64,000 bases of DNA, taken from Palsa-504 sp963808615. Its GTDB lineage: Bacteria > Actinomycetota > Actinomycetes > Streptosporangiales > Streptosporangiaceae. Below are positions 25,499 through 33,282 of this stretch, one piece after another. The stretch is taken from NCBI GenBank assembly GCA_963808615.1, contig CAWEGV010000011.1:62001-126000 (forward strand), read 5' to 3'. The notes under the pieces are model-generated. The model was not told where the DNA came from, ran no database searches, and was given only the letters and a program-made list of their open reading frames with translations. The translations under genes and the position numbers were made by a program. Each line of letters opens with the position of its first letter. The stretch's first letter is position 1.

Positions 25499-27031
25499 AT
25501 GACCGATACCGCCTCCGCGGCCGCGGCCGGTACAGCGGGCCTGCGGCTGAAGAGCGCGCAGGGCCGGTGGGTGGTGGCCGCCACCGTGCTCGGCTCGGGC
25601 ATGGCCGCCCTGGACGCGACCGTGGTGGGCATCGCGCTGCCCGCCATGGGGCGGGACTTCCACGCCAGCGTGGCCAGCTTGCAGTGGGTGGTGGACGCCT
25701 ACACGCTGACCCTGGCCGGGCTGCTGCTGCTCGGCGGGACGCTCGGCGACAGCTACGGGCGGCGGAAGATGTTCGGTGTCGGCATCGTGTGGTTCGCGCT
25801 CGCCTCACTGCTGTGCGGGCTGGCCCCGAGCGTCGGGGTGCTGATCGCGGCCCGGGCCCTGCAGGGCGTGGGCGGGGCGCTGCTGACCCCGGGCAGCCTG
25901 TCCATCTTGCAGGCGTCCTTCGCCGAACAGGACCGTTCGGCGGCGATCGGCGCGTGGTCCGGTCTGGGCGGCGTGGCGACGGCGATCGGCCCGTTCCTGG
26001 GCGGATGGCTGATCAGCGCGGTGTCCTGGCGGCTGGTGTTCTTCATCAACCTCCCGGTAGCGGTGGTGGTCCTGGCCATCAACGCCCGGCACGTGCCCGA
26101 GACCAAGGCGCCGGGCCCGGTGCCGCGGCTGGACATCCGGGGCGCGGCGTGCATCAGCGGCGCGCTGGCCGGGATCACCTACGGGCTGATCGCGGCCTCC
26201 TCCTACGGATGGGGGTCGGTGCAGGTCCTGGTCCCGCTGGGCGCGGGGGCGGCGCTGCTCGGCCTGTTCATCCTGGTCGAGTCGAAGGAGCCGCAGCCCA
26301 TGCTGCCGCTCGGGATCTTCAAGTCGCGGCAGTTCACCGCGGCCAACGCCGTGACCTTCATCGTGTACGCGGCGCTGGGCGGGCTGCTGTTCCTCGTGCC
26401 CGTCGTGCTGCAGGTGGTCCACGGCTACAGCCCGGTCGAAGCGGGCGTGTCGCTGCTGCCGGTGACCTTCATCATGCTGTTCCTGTCGTCGCGCTCGGGC
26501 GCGCTGGCGGCCAGGATCGGACCGCGACTGCAGATGTCCGTCGGGCCGCTGGTGATCGCCGCGTCGTTCCTGTTGTTCACCAGGATCGGCAGCTCCGGTG
26601 ACTACCTGACCGCGGTACTGCCCGCCGTGCTGGTGTTCGGGTTCGGGATAGCGATCATGGTCGCGCCGCTGACCGCTACCGCGCTGGCCGCCGCCCCGGC
26701 GGACCACGCGGGCATCGCCTCGGCGGTCAACAACGACGTGGCCCGGGCGGGCAGCCTGATCGCGGTGGCGGTGCTGCCCGCGCTGGCCGGCATCACCGGG
26801 GAAAGCTACCTGCACCCCGCCGTGCTCGCCGGCGACTTCAAGACCGCGGCGATGGTCGCGGCGGCGTTCTGCGCCGCAGGCGGCGTGCTGGCCGCGCTCA
26901 CCATCCGCAATCCCGCCCCGGCCAGGTGCGCGCAGACCACCCCGCAAGAATTCAACTGCGGGCTCGACGCCCCGCCCCTGCGTACCCTGGAGCCGACCGC
27001 ACGAACCGCCGAGGCAGGGGGCGCTCAATGA
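25499..27031 (+). CDS. DHA2-family MFS drug exporter
   Basis: This is a 14-helix-type MFS protein of 510 residues with motif A GGTLGDSYGRRKMF, motif C-like GGVATAIGPFLGGWLI and DATVVGIALPAM in helix 1. These are the marks of DHA2 proton-driven exporters (QacA/EmrB-like). Substrates cannot be read from the sequence. ATG 25499 is preceded by GGGGAAGGG. Its stop overlaps the ProA-like start (ATGA), so the two are co-translated. Confidence 0.88.
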   Translation: MTDTASAAAAGTAGLRLKSAQGRWVVAATVLGSGMAALDATVVGIALPAMGRDFHASVASLQWVVDAYTLTLAGLLLLGGTLGDSYGRRKMFGVGIVWFALASLLCGLAPSVGVLIAARALQGVGGALLTPGSLSILQASFAEQDRSAAIGAWSGLGGVATAIGPFLGGWLISAVSWRLVFFINLPVAVVVLAINARHVPETKAPGPVPRLDIRGAACISGALAGITYGLIAASSYGWGSVQVLVPLGAGAALLGLFILVESKEPQPMLPLGIFKSRQFTAANAVTFIVYAALGGLLFLVPVVLQVVHGYSPVEAGVSLLPVTFIMLFLSSRSGALAARIGPRLQMSVGPLVIAASFLLFTRIGSSGDYLTAVLPAVLVFGFGIAIMVAPLTATALAAAPADHAGIASAVNNDVARAGSLIAVAVLPALAGITGESYLHPAVLAGDFKTAAMVAAAFCAAGGVLAALTIRNPAPARCAQTTPQEFNCGLDAPPLRTLEPTARTAEAGGAQ

Positions 27032-28293
27032 CTGCTGAGGGCACCGTCACCGCCGAAGCCGATGCGCTCAAGGCGGTGGAAGAGGCCGCGCGGGCCGCCC
27101 GCGGCGCGGCCGCCGGCCTGACCGGCGTGCCCGGCGACCGTCTGGACGACGCGCTGCGGGGGATCGCCGACCAGCTCGGCCGTCATTCCGGGCCGGTGCT
27201 CGCGGCCAACGAGGCGGACATGGCGGCGGCGCAGGAGGGTGGCATCACCGGCGCGCTGCTCGACCGGCTGCGCCTGGACCAGGCCCGGCTGGAGGCCATC
27301 GCCGGGCAGCTCCGCGCATTGGCCGATGTCCCGGCCGAGCCCGATCAGCGGACGATCAGGGAGCTGCCCGGCGGGCTGCTGCTGGCCGAGCGGCGCAGGC
27401 CGGTCGGCGTGATCGGGGCCAACTTCGAGGCCCGGCCGAATGTCGTGGTCGACATCGCCTCGCAGTTCGTCAAGTCGCGCAACGCGGGCGTGCTGCGGAC
27501 CGGGTCGGCGGCCATCCGGTCGGCCATCGCGCTGGCCGACCAGGTCATCGCGCCCGCCCTCGGCGCGGCCGGGCTCGATCCCGCCCTGATCCAGCTGGTC
27601 CGGCGGCCCGGGCAGTCCTCCGCGCGGGCGCTGGTCAGCCAGCCGGGCCTGATCCCGCTGGTGATCCTGCGCGGCAGCGGGGACAGCACCCGGGCCCTGG
27701 CCGCGGAGGCGGCGCGGCACGGGGTGCGGACCCTGGCCCACGCCGACGGCGGCGCGGTCCTGTTCGTCGACCAGGCCGCCGACGCGGGGATGGCCGAGCG
27801 GCTGATCGAGGCCGGCCTGGACCGGCTCGGCGTGTGCAACCGGCTCAACCTGCTGCTGGTGCACCCGGCCCGGTGGGATGAACTGCGCCCGGGCATCACC
27901 CGGTTGCTCAGCCGCCTTGGCCTGGCGGCGTCGCTGCCGCCGCACGCTCATCCGCTCGGCCACGAGTGGGCGCTGGATGCCGGGCACGAGGCGACCGTGA
28001 CGATCGCGCCCGCCGACGGCCCGCGCGCGGCCGCGGCGATCGCCAATGAGCAGACGTCGGGGCTGGCCGCGGCGATCGTCACCCAGGACCAGGCCGCCGC
28101 GGCGGAGTTCCTGGCCGCCTACGCCGGCACCGGAGCATTCTGGAACGCGACCACCCGCCTGCTCGACGGGTTCAAGCTGCTGTCGGTGCCGGAAACCGGG
28201 ATCAACCTCGACCCGGTGCCCGGCCCGCGCGGCCCGGTGACCTTCCGCGACCTGTACCTGCGCCAGTTCGTCGTCACGCCCGCCGTAGGCTGA
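27028..28293 (+). CDS. Glutamate-5-semialdehyde dehydrogenase-like protein (ProA family)
   Basis: The sequence follows ProA throughout: EANEADM-like ANEADMAAAQ, RRPVGVIGANFEARPNVVVD, ALRTGSAA-like GVLRTGSAA, and the catalytic Cys in LGVCNRLNLLLVH, where typical ProA has SVCNAxET. The loss of the Ala/Glu after CN and several other changes suggest a divergent member that may act on another gamma-glutamyl phosphate or semialdehyde. The product is 421 residues. It is coupled to an MFS exporter and not to proB, which is unusual for the proline pathway enzyme. The family is certain, the exact role is not. Confidence 0.8.
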   Translation: MTAEGTVTAEADALKAVEEAARAARGAAAGLTGVPGDRLDDALRGIADQLGRHSGPVLAANEADMAAAQEGGITGALLDRLRLDQARLEAIAGQLRALADVPAEPDQRTIRELPGGLLLAERRRPVGVIGANFEARPNVVVDIASQFVKSRNAGVLRTGSAAIRSAIALADQVIAPALGAAGLDPALIQLVRRPGQSSARALVSQPGLIPLVILRGSGDSTRALAAEAARHGVRTLAHADGGAVLFVDQAADAGMAERLIEAGLDRLGVCNRLNLLLVHPARWDELRPGITRLLSRLGLAASLPPHAHPLGHEWALDAGHEATVTIAPADGPRAAAAIANEQTSGLAAAIVTQDQAAAAEFLAAYAGTGAFWNATTRLLDGFKLLSVPETGINLDPVPGPRGPVTFRDLYLRQFVVTPAVG

Positions 28294-28408
28294 CCGGCAG
28301 TACCTGGCCGGATTGTTCACGGTATACGCTTAACTCGGATCGTGACGCCATGGGGGCGCGGGTTCTTCCCCGAGGAGCACACGCGACGGGCGCCCATCCC
28401 CGGTGACC

Positions 28409-28445
28409 CCGCAGGCCCCGCTCACCCCCCCAGCGGGGCCTGCGG
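28409..28445. terminator. Bidirectional terminator between proA-like gene and hypA
   Basis: A perfect 14-bp stem (28409-28422 with 28432-28445) with a C-rich 9-nt loop lies between the convergent ProA-like gene and the end of the hydrogenase operon. Confidence 0.88.
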
Positions 28446-28464
28446 CCGGGTCAGCCCGGGCGCA

Positions 28465-28812
28465 TCATGGGGTCGGCGCGGGCACGTACCTGATCGATTC
28501 CAGGGTCATCTCGTCGCCGCCGCTGATCTGGACGTCGGCCCCGGCGCAGCGCGGGCAGGTGGCCAGCAGGTCGCTGGTCTCGCCGCTGAATCCGCAGTCC
28601 GCGCACGTGATCGTGGCCGGCACCGTGACGAGCTCAACGGTGGCGCCGGCCGCCTCCGTGCCCTCGGCCACCATACTGAAGGCCTGCGCCAGAGATTCGG
28701 AGTCGACGGCATGCCTGACCCCGAACCGCACCCGGATCCCGGCCACCTGCCGGCCGCCAGCACGCTGGCGCACCGCGTCCAGCACGCCTTCGCACAAGCC
28801 GAATTCATGCAT
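28465..28812 (-). CDS. hypA: Hydrogenase nickel-insertion protein HypA
   Basis: The protein has the invariant N-terminal MHE (His2 binds nickel) and a zinc site with two CxxC pairs (Cys70/Cys73 and Cys86/Cys89). It delivers Ni to the hydrogenase large subunit with HypB. The 115-residue length is normal. It is the last gene of the minus-strand hydrogenase operon. No hypB, hypC, hypD, hypE or hypF is present in the window, so those must lie elsewhere. Confidence 0.93.
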   Translation of the reverse strand: MHEFGLCEGVLDAVRQRAGGRQVAGIRVRFGVRHAVDSESLAQAFSMVAEGTEAAGATVELVTVPATITCADCGFSGETSDLLATCPRCAGADVQISGGDEMTLESIRYVPAPTP

Positions 28813-28842
28813 GGCGTGCCCCGGAGCCCGATCCGCGGTGGC

Positions 28843-29118
28843 TCATGCCGCCGCGCGGCGGGAGCGCCGCTCGATGAGCTCGTCGACCACGCTGCCCAGA
28901 AGCGCGACCCGGTTACGGCTGGACCTGCCGCCCAGGCGCTCCATGGCCGGCCCGGCCGCGCCCTCGAGCACGCTCAGCGTCTCGCCCAGCAGCCGCTTGG
29001 TCTCCGGTGAGGCCCAGATCGCCTGGGCCGAGTCCAGCGCCTCCTGCAAGCCCTTCCGCCCCTGGCGGGTGCCGATCCAGTAGCCGACGGCGAAACCGAG
29101 TACTGCTTCCACGCCCAT
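28843..29118 (-). CDS. Small YtxH-like protein in hydrogenase operon
   Basis: The 91-residue protein has an N-terminal glycine-rich hydrophobic segment (VLGFAVGYWIGTRQG) like YtxH/GYWIG-type small membrane proteins, then an amphipathic helical region and a basic tail (ERRSRRAAA). No enzyme motif is seen. ATG 29118 is preferred over the adjacent GTG because GGAAGG is 5-6 nt upstream. It lies between hypA and the DUF6893 microprotein. It may help anchor the hydrogenase complex to the membrane; this is inferred from location only. Confidence 0.7.
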   Translation of the reverse strand: MGVEAVLGFAVGYWIGTRQGRKGLQEALDSAQAIWASPETKRLLGETLSVLEGAAGPAMERLGGRSSRNRVALLGSVVDELIERRSRRAAA

Positions 29119-29142
29119 CACATCCTTCCCGAGCGCGCGGGT

Positions 29143-29247
29143 CTACATCTCGCGTATTTCGAGGTACCGCTTGATGTCAGGCAGCGAATCGATCACCAGC
29201 GCCAGCACCGCGGCGACGAGAGCCGCCTTGATCAGCCTGCTCAGCAT
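29143..29247 (-). CDS. DUF6893-type microprotein (34 aa)
   Basis: The 34-residue frame encodes one hydrophobic helix (LIKAALVAAVLALVID) followed by SLPDIKRYLEIREM. The SLPDIxRYLxIR ending matches the DUF6893 family of very small actinobacterial membrane proteins. A full GGAGGTGAT ribosome site precedes ATG 29247. It lies 5 nt after the maturation protease stop and 24 nt before the YtxH-like gene, so it is part of the operon. Function is unknown. Confidence 0.75.
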   Translation of the reverse strand: MLSRLIKAALVAAVLALVIDSLPDIKRYLEIREM

Positions 29248-29252
29248 CCCGA

Positions 29253-29726
29253 TCACCTCCCTTCCTGGGCCACGATGTCCCGCACCACCCGCACCGCGTG
29301 CGGCAGGGCCTTTTGCACTGGCTCGGACAGGCCCATCCCCGCGCTGACGTCGTCCGGCTCGCACGCCACCACCAGGCACCGCCCGGGGCGGCCGCCCAGC
29401 GAGGCGAGCAGCGCGAAGATGGCGTCGGGGGTCAGGTCATGCGCGTCCATGACCGGGTGAGGCAACGACTCGGGGTCGGGCAGGTCCACCTCCAAGACGC
29501 TGACCGTCCCCGGTTCTTCGCCGCGCGCCGCCGCATCTATCAAGACGAACAGGTCGCAGCCGTCGAGCAGCTCGTAGACCAGGTGCACGCCGCGGATGCC
29601 GTAGTCGCGGACCTGGACGCCCGGCGGCCATGGCTGGCCATCCAGCAGCCGGACCACCTCGACGCCGAACGCGTCGTCGCGCAGGAACACGTTGCCCACG
29701 CCCGCCACCAGCGTCCGCCCGGTCAC
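29253..29726 (-). CDS. Hydrogenase maturation endopeptidase (HycI/HyaD family)
   Basis: The N-terminal VAGVGNVFLRDDAFGVEVV has the conserved acidic residue that contacts nickel in HybD/HycI peptidases; LIDAAARG and the later DAHDLTPDAI supply other conserved acidic/His positions. It removes the C-terminal extension of the large subunit after Ni insertion; HhyL here has such an extension of 22 residues after His581. GTG 29726 overlaps the upstream stop (GTGA). The 157-residue length is normal. Confidence 0.9.
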   Translation of the reverse strand: MTGRTLVAGVGNVFLRDDAFGVEVVRLLDGQPWPPGVQVRDYGIRGVHLVYELLDGCDLFVLIDAAARGEEPGTVSVLEVDLPDPESLPHPVMDAHDLTPDAIFALLASLGGRPGRCLVVACEPDDVSAGMGLSEPVQKALPHAVRVVRDIVAQEGR

Positions 29727-31213
29727 GGGGTCACCTCGCACGGCTCCACCTCGTCGGGCATGAAGTACAGGAACCTGCCGTGCGAGATCCGGATGTCCTC
29801 GTCGGGGTCGTCGGCCAGCGACACGGCCAGGTACGGATGGTCCTCCACGTCTAGCAGCACCGCCTGGACCTCGGCGATCCGTCCGGCCAGGAACATGTCC
29901 TGGGCGTCGCTGCGCCGCCTGCCCGGCCGCAGTCTCACCCGGCTGCCGCGGGCGATCCGCAGGCCGCCGATGACCACCGAGTCGGTGTCCGGGTGCACCG
30001 CCGCGTCGGCGTCCGGATCCCACCAAGGAACAGCCGGGCCCGCGCCGGAGGCGCCAGGGTACAGAGCGCCGGAGGCGCCAGGGTACAGAGCGCCGGAGGC
30101 GCCAGGGTACAGAGCGCCGGAGGCGCCAGGGTACAGAGCGCCGGAGGCGCCAGGGTACAGAGCGCCGGAGGCGCCCGAGTACAGAGCGGCGGAGGCGCCC
30201 GAGTACAGAGCGGCGGAGGCGCCCGAGTATGGAGCGCCGGAGGCGCCCGAGCGGATGGTGCCGTGCAGCCCCTGCATGGCCTGCGCGTCCAGTGACTCGA
30301 CGCGGTCGATCAGCGCGGCCGCCCGCGGGTCGGTGGCCCGGGCCTCGAGCTTCTCGTCATCGGACAGCGCGAGCGTGCGCAGCGTGAGGATCTCGTCGAT
30401 CTCGGTGCCGTCGTAGAGCTCGCCAGGGCTCTCCGGCGCCAGCTCGGGGTGGTCGTACAGGATGATCGGCGAGGACAGCATGGCCTGGCGGCCGCCGTCG
30501 GGCTCGGCCAGCACGGGCCAGCAGCCCACGTTGTCGCACCCGGTGACGGCCGGCTTGGCCCACTCCGGCGGGTCGGTCATCGAGATGAACGCGCCGCCGG
30601 AGACGGTCATGATCACGTGCGCGGCGACCAGCGCGGTGGGCAGCGCCTCGTCCCGGAGCCTGGGCACGGGATCGGCCGCGGTCCGGTTCTCCCCCCGGAC
30701 CTGGAGCAGGATCGCCTGCCACGGGCCGGGTACCGGGGTGGCGGTCACCGATATGACGCCGGCCAGAGGTTCCCGCCGCCTGACCGCGAAGCCCGCCTGG
30801 CCGGTCTTTTCCCCGGCGAGCGGCTCGCGTTCTTCGCCGCCGGGGATGGCGAATTCCCTGATGCCGCCCTGGCCCAGCAGCTGGTCACGGCCGACGGTGA
30901 ACCGGACCTCGCGTTCGGTCGCCTCGTCCCAGGCCGGGATGGCGGCACCGGGCGCGGTTCCGTCGGTGCTGCGCCGCTGGACCTGCAGGAATCGCAAGAT
31001 CACCTCGACGGCGGGCTGGCCGGCGTGCTCCAGCACGCACTCGGTCTGCATGAAGCTACGCTCGGAAGGATCGACGGCGGCGTACCCGGGCGCCATGATC
31101 ACGCCGAACTGCCAGCGGCTGCGATTCTTCTTGGCCGAGGCGCGGTACGGGTACAAGATGTAGCCCTCGTACAGGACCGCGTCGGCGATGCGGCGGACCG
31201 CGTCGAGGTTCAC
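29723..31213 (-). CDS. Hydrogenase-operon protein of unknown function with octapeptide repeats
   Basis: The 496-residue soluble protein begins LDAVRRIADAVLYEGYILYP and continues with RWQFGVIMAPG; I associate this N-terminus with uncharacterised proteins encoded in group 1h hydrogenase loci. Residues about 320-390 consist of SGALYPGA-type octapeptide repeats that look like a flexible spacer. The last 100 residues (VVIGGLRIARGSRVRLRPG) form a small beta-rich domain, then YLAVSLADDPDEDIRISHGR. Both ends are coupled by GTGA overlaps to DUF6084 and the protease. A scaffold or assembly role is possible; no catalytic motif is seen. Confidence 0.75.
   Translation of the reverse strand: MNLDAVRRIADAVLYEGYILYPYRASAKKNRSRWQFGVIMAPGYAAVDPSERSFMQTECVLEHAGQPAVEVILRFLQVQRRSTDGTAPGAAIPAWDEATEREVRFTVGRDQLLGQGGIREFAIPGGEEREPLAGEKTGQAGFAVRRREPLAGVISVTATPVPGPWQAILLQVRGENRTAADPVPRLRDEALPTALVAAHVIMTVSGGAFISMTDPPEWAKPAVTGCDNVGCWPVLAEPDGGRQAMLSSPIILYDHPELAPESPGELYDGTEIDEILTLRTLALSDDEKLEARATDPRAAALIDRVESLDAQAMQGLHGTIRSGASGAPYSGASAALYSGASAALYSGASGALYPGASGALYPGASGALYPGASGALYPGASGALYPGASGAGPAVPWWDPDADAAVHPDTDSVVIGGLRIARGSRVRLRPGRRRSDAQDMFLAGRIAEVQAVLLDVEDHPYLAVSLADDPDEDIRISHGRFLYFMPDEVEPCEVTP
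30042..30257 (-). repeat. 24-nt in-gene tandem repeat, about nine units
   Basis: Units of 24 nt begin at 30042, 30066, 30090, 30114, 30138, 30162, 30186, 30210 and 30234. The first five are essentially identical; the later ones differ at a few positions. On the coding strand each unit gives SGALYPGA or a close variant (SAALYSGA). The homogeneity of the first units suggests recent expansion by slippage or recombination. Confidence 0.93.
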
Positions 31214-31908
31214 GGCTGCTTCGCCCCCGCCGGGTCCTCGGGATCGCTGGTGTCCCGCGCTGGCTCGTGTGCGTCGGCCGGCGTGGCCTCCGCCATCAAG
31301 GCGGTCAGGGTGGCGTCCCAGGTCGGCAGCGCGCGCTGGGCCTTGAACGCCGACAGCGCGTCCAGGGTCTCGCGGCCGCAGGGCAGCCAGGCGCGGCCGG
31401 GGAAGTGCATGTCCACCAGGTCGTGCCAGACGCTCACCGGCATCCGGTAGGAGGCTTCGGCGCTCCACGGCACCAGCTCGACCGAGAAGCCCTCGTCGGT
31501 AGCCAGGAACACGGTGCCGCTGAACAGCAGGAGCAGCGGGATCGTGCCGTCGTCCAGGCCCTGCAGGTAGCGGGCCGATGCCACCTCCAGGTCGTAGGTG
31601 CACGGCACCGGCAGGTCGGTCTCGGTCACCGCGGTGAACGTGGGAACCATGGTGGTGACCGTCGCGAGCTGGATCGGCTTGACCGTCTCGGCCCACCGCG
31701 AGGGATCCCCGAACAGGTCGTGCAGCCGTTGCGCCTCAGCCGCCGAGTACCGGCGCCGGTGCGGCTCGATGCGGATCTGGCAGCGCAGCGCGATCGCGTG
31801 CACCCGCACACCGGACCGCTCGGTGATCGCCAGCGCGAACGTCACCGTGGGGGTGGCGGCGTACCGCTCCGCGGTCGCGCCCGTGCAGCCGAAGATCAGG
31901 TCGGCCAT
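31210..31908 (-). CDS. DUF6084 family protein
   Basis: This 232-residue protein matches the DUF6084 pattern: an N-terminal beta-strand region (TVTFALAITERSGVRVHAIALRC), IEPHRRRYSAAEAQRL, LFGDPSRWAETVKPIQL and LLLLFSGTVF, ending with a DLVDMHFPGRAWL block. Proteins of this family are encoded in actinobacterial group 1h hydrogenase operons and have no known activity. ATG 31908 follows the DUF5947 stop by 1 nt; its own stop overlaps the next GTG. Its constant presence beside DUF5947 and the NifU-like protein suggests a shared role in hydrogenase assembly or electron transfer. Confidence 0.8.
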   Translation of the reverse strand: MADLIFGCTGATAERYAATPTVTFALAITERSGVRVHAIALRCQIRIEPHRRRYSAAEAQRLHDLFGDPSRWAETVKPIQLATVTTMVPTFTAVTETDLPVPCTYDLEVASARYLQGLDDGTIPLLLLFSGTVFLATDEGFSVELVPWSAEASYRMPVSVWHDLVDMHFPGRAWLPCGRETLDALSAFKAQRALPTWDATLTALMAEATPADAHEPARDTSDPEDPAGAKQP

Positions 31909-31909
31909 C

Positions 31910-32682
31910 TCAGCTGCCTTCCAGGACCAGCGCGCGCCGCCGCAGGCTGTCCAGGAACGTCGCGAGCGCGGCGTGTGCTTCGGCACCGCCGTCGAATCCC
32001 TGCCAGCGCAGCCGCAGCTCGCCGACCAGCGAGTAGCACTCGTCGATCGGGATCAGGAACACCTCGTAGTGGCCCGACGAGGTTCGCGGGGGACTAGGGA
32101 GGCCAGGGGGGACGGGGGGGACATCCCCCCCTGGCCGGCTTGGTGGGTCACCAGGATCGCCTCGACGTCGGGGGCCAGCGCCGCCAGCAGCGGGTACCCG
32201 GCCGCAAGCCGATCCCACGCCGCCAGGTCGAGCTCGCACTCGGTCGCGCCGCCGGGGCTCGGGTAACCCGCGACCACACGGCCCAGCGCCGAGTTGTAGA
32301 AGAAGAAGGCCATCGCGACCGGGATCTGCAGCTCGTTCCAGTCTGTCTCGGTCAGCGGCCGGCCCGGGTCGTAATAGACCCGTTCGGGCACCGCCCGGTA
32401 CCGCCCGCCGGCCGCTCCTTCATGGGTGAACAGCAGATAGCACGCGCGGCAGGCGCAGGTCAGCGAGCGCTTCTCGGTGTCGACCAGGTGCCCGTGCCGG
32501 TCCTCGAGCACCTGCCGGCACATCTCGCACCGCTCGGCGTCCGCGCGGACCGCGTCGGCGTCGCGGTCCGCGCGGACGCTCAGGGCCGCGGGAACGCCCG
32601 CCGCGGCAGGGGCCGCGGCACCCGCGGGCCGCTTGACGAAGCGCCGCAGGCCGGTCGGCGCTGGCCCCCTTGAGGACGTCAC
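31910..32682 (-). CDS. DUF5947 family protein with frameshift in a C7 run
   Basis: The N-terminal two thirds (CEMCRQVLEDRHGHLVDTEK, CACRACYLLF, PVAMAFFFYNSALGRVVAG, YPSPGGATECEL) are a DUF5947 protein with two Cys pairs that could bind zinc or an Fe-S cluster. After LVTHQAGQGG the frame leaves the family; the true C-terminus (HYEVFLIPIDECYSLVGELR, WQGFDGG) is in another frame ending at 31910. The switch falls at 32100-32140, where a C7/G7 run sits in a long hairpin (GGCCAGGGGGG with CCCCCCCTGGCC). The span of 773 nt confirms a one-base discrepancy. Sequencing slip, mutation or programmed frameshifting are all possible. Confidence 0.7.
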
Positions 32683-33236
32683 CGTGCCCCCCGGATCGCC
32701 GTGGGGCCCCGGCTGATCTGCAGCAGCGGCAGTTCCGCGGGCACGGTGACGACGTCGATCTCGACGCCGGCCGCCTCCGGCGCCGCCGCGGCGACCGACT
32801 GCTCGATGGCCGCCTGGACGCCAGCCGAGGACGACTGGCAGCCGTGGCCGCTCTGCTGCAGGCGCAGCAGGATCACGCCCCGGTCGTCGACGCCGACGAA
32901 CTCCACCTGGCCCGCGTGTGAGCCGAGCCGCGGCGTCACCTCTTCGATCGCCTGCCGGACCCGGGCGCCGACGTCGAGCGGGTGCAGGTCATGCAGCAGC
33001 AGCAGGCTCTCCACCAGCGGGTCGGCGACCAGCGCGTCCATCAGCCGCTTACCGCCCTCGGCGTCCTCGCCGATGATCTGGACGATCTTGGCCAGCCCGG
33101 CGCCGTACAGCTCGACCAGGCAGCTCACCAGCTCTTCCGCGGTGGCCGCGACCTGCGGCCCGGCGTGCGCGGTCAGCTCGGCGAGCAGCGCCTCGATCCG
33201 CTCGCCGGCTTGCTGCGCGTCGTCGCCTGCGGCCAT
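32679..33236 (-). CDS. NifU-like domain protein of hydrogenase operon
   Basis: The N-terminal half is helical (residues 1-95). The C-terminal half resembles the NifU C-terminal domain: VEFVGVDDRGVILLRLQQ, GHGCQSSSAGVQAAIEQSV, then PEAAGVEIDVV. In Fe-S scaffold NifU domains this loop reads CxxCPSS; here the first Cys is replaced and only one Cys remains. The protein may therefore not assemble clusters alone, or it may do so as a dimer. It lies 46 nt downstream of the large-subunit gene and its stop overlaps the DUF5947 GTG start. Confidence 0.82.
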   Translation of the reverse strand: MAAGDDAQQAGERIEALLAELTAHAGPQVAATAEELVSCLVELYGAGLAKIVQIIGEDAEGGKRLMDALVADPLVESLLLLHDLHPLDVGARVRQAIEEVTPRLGSHAGQVEFVGVDDRGVILLRLQQSGHGCQSSSAGVQAAIEQSVAAAAPEAAGVEIDVVTVPAELPLLQISRGPTAIRGAR

Positions 33237-33282
33237 CAGCCCTCCCTGTCGTCGGCGTTACGCTGGTGCCAGTGAACCGGGG

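Noticed and set aside
30042..30257. Direct repeats resembling a CRISPR array
   Set aside because: The 24-nt units are contiguous without spacers, lie in frame inside a gene and no cas genes are present.
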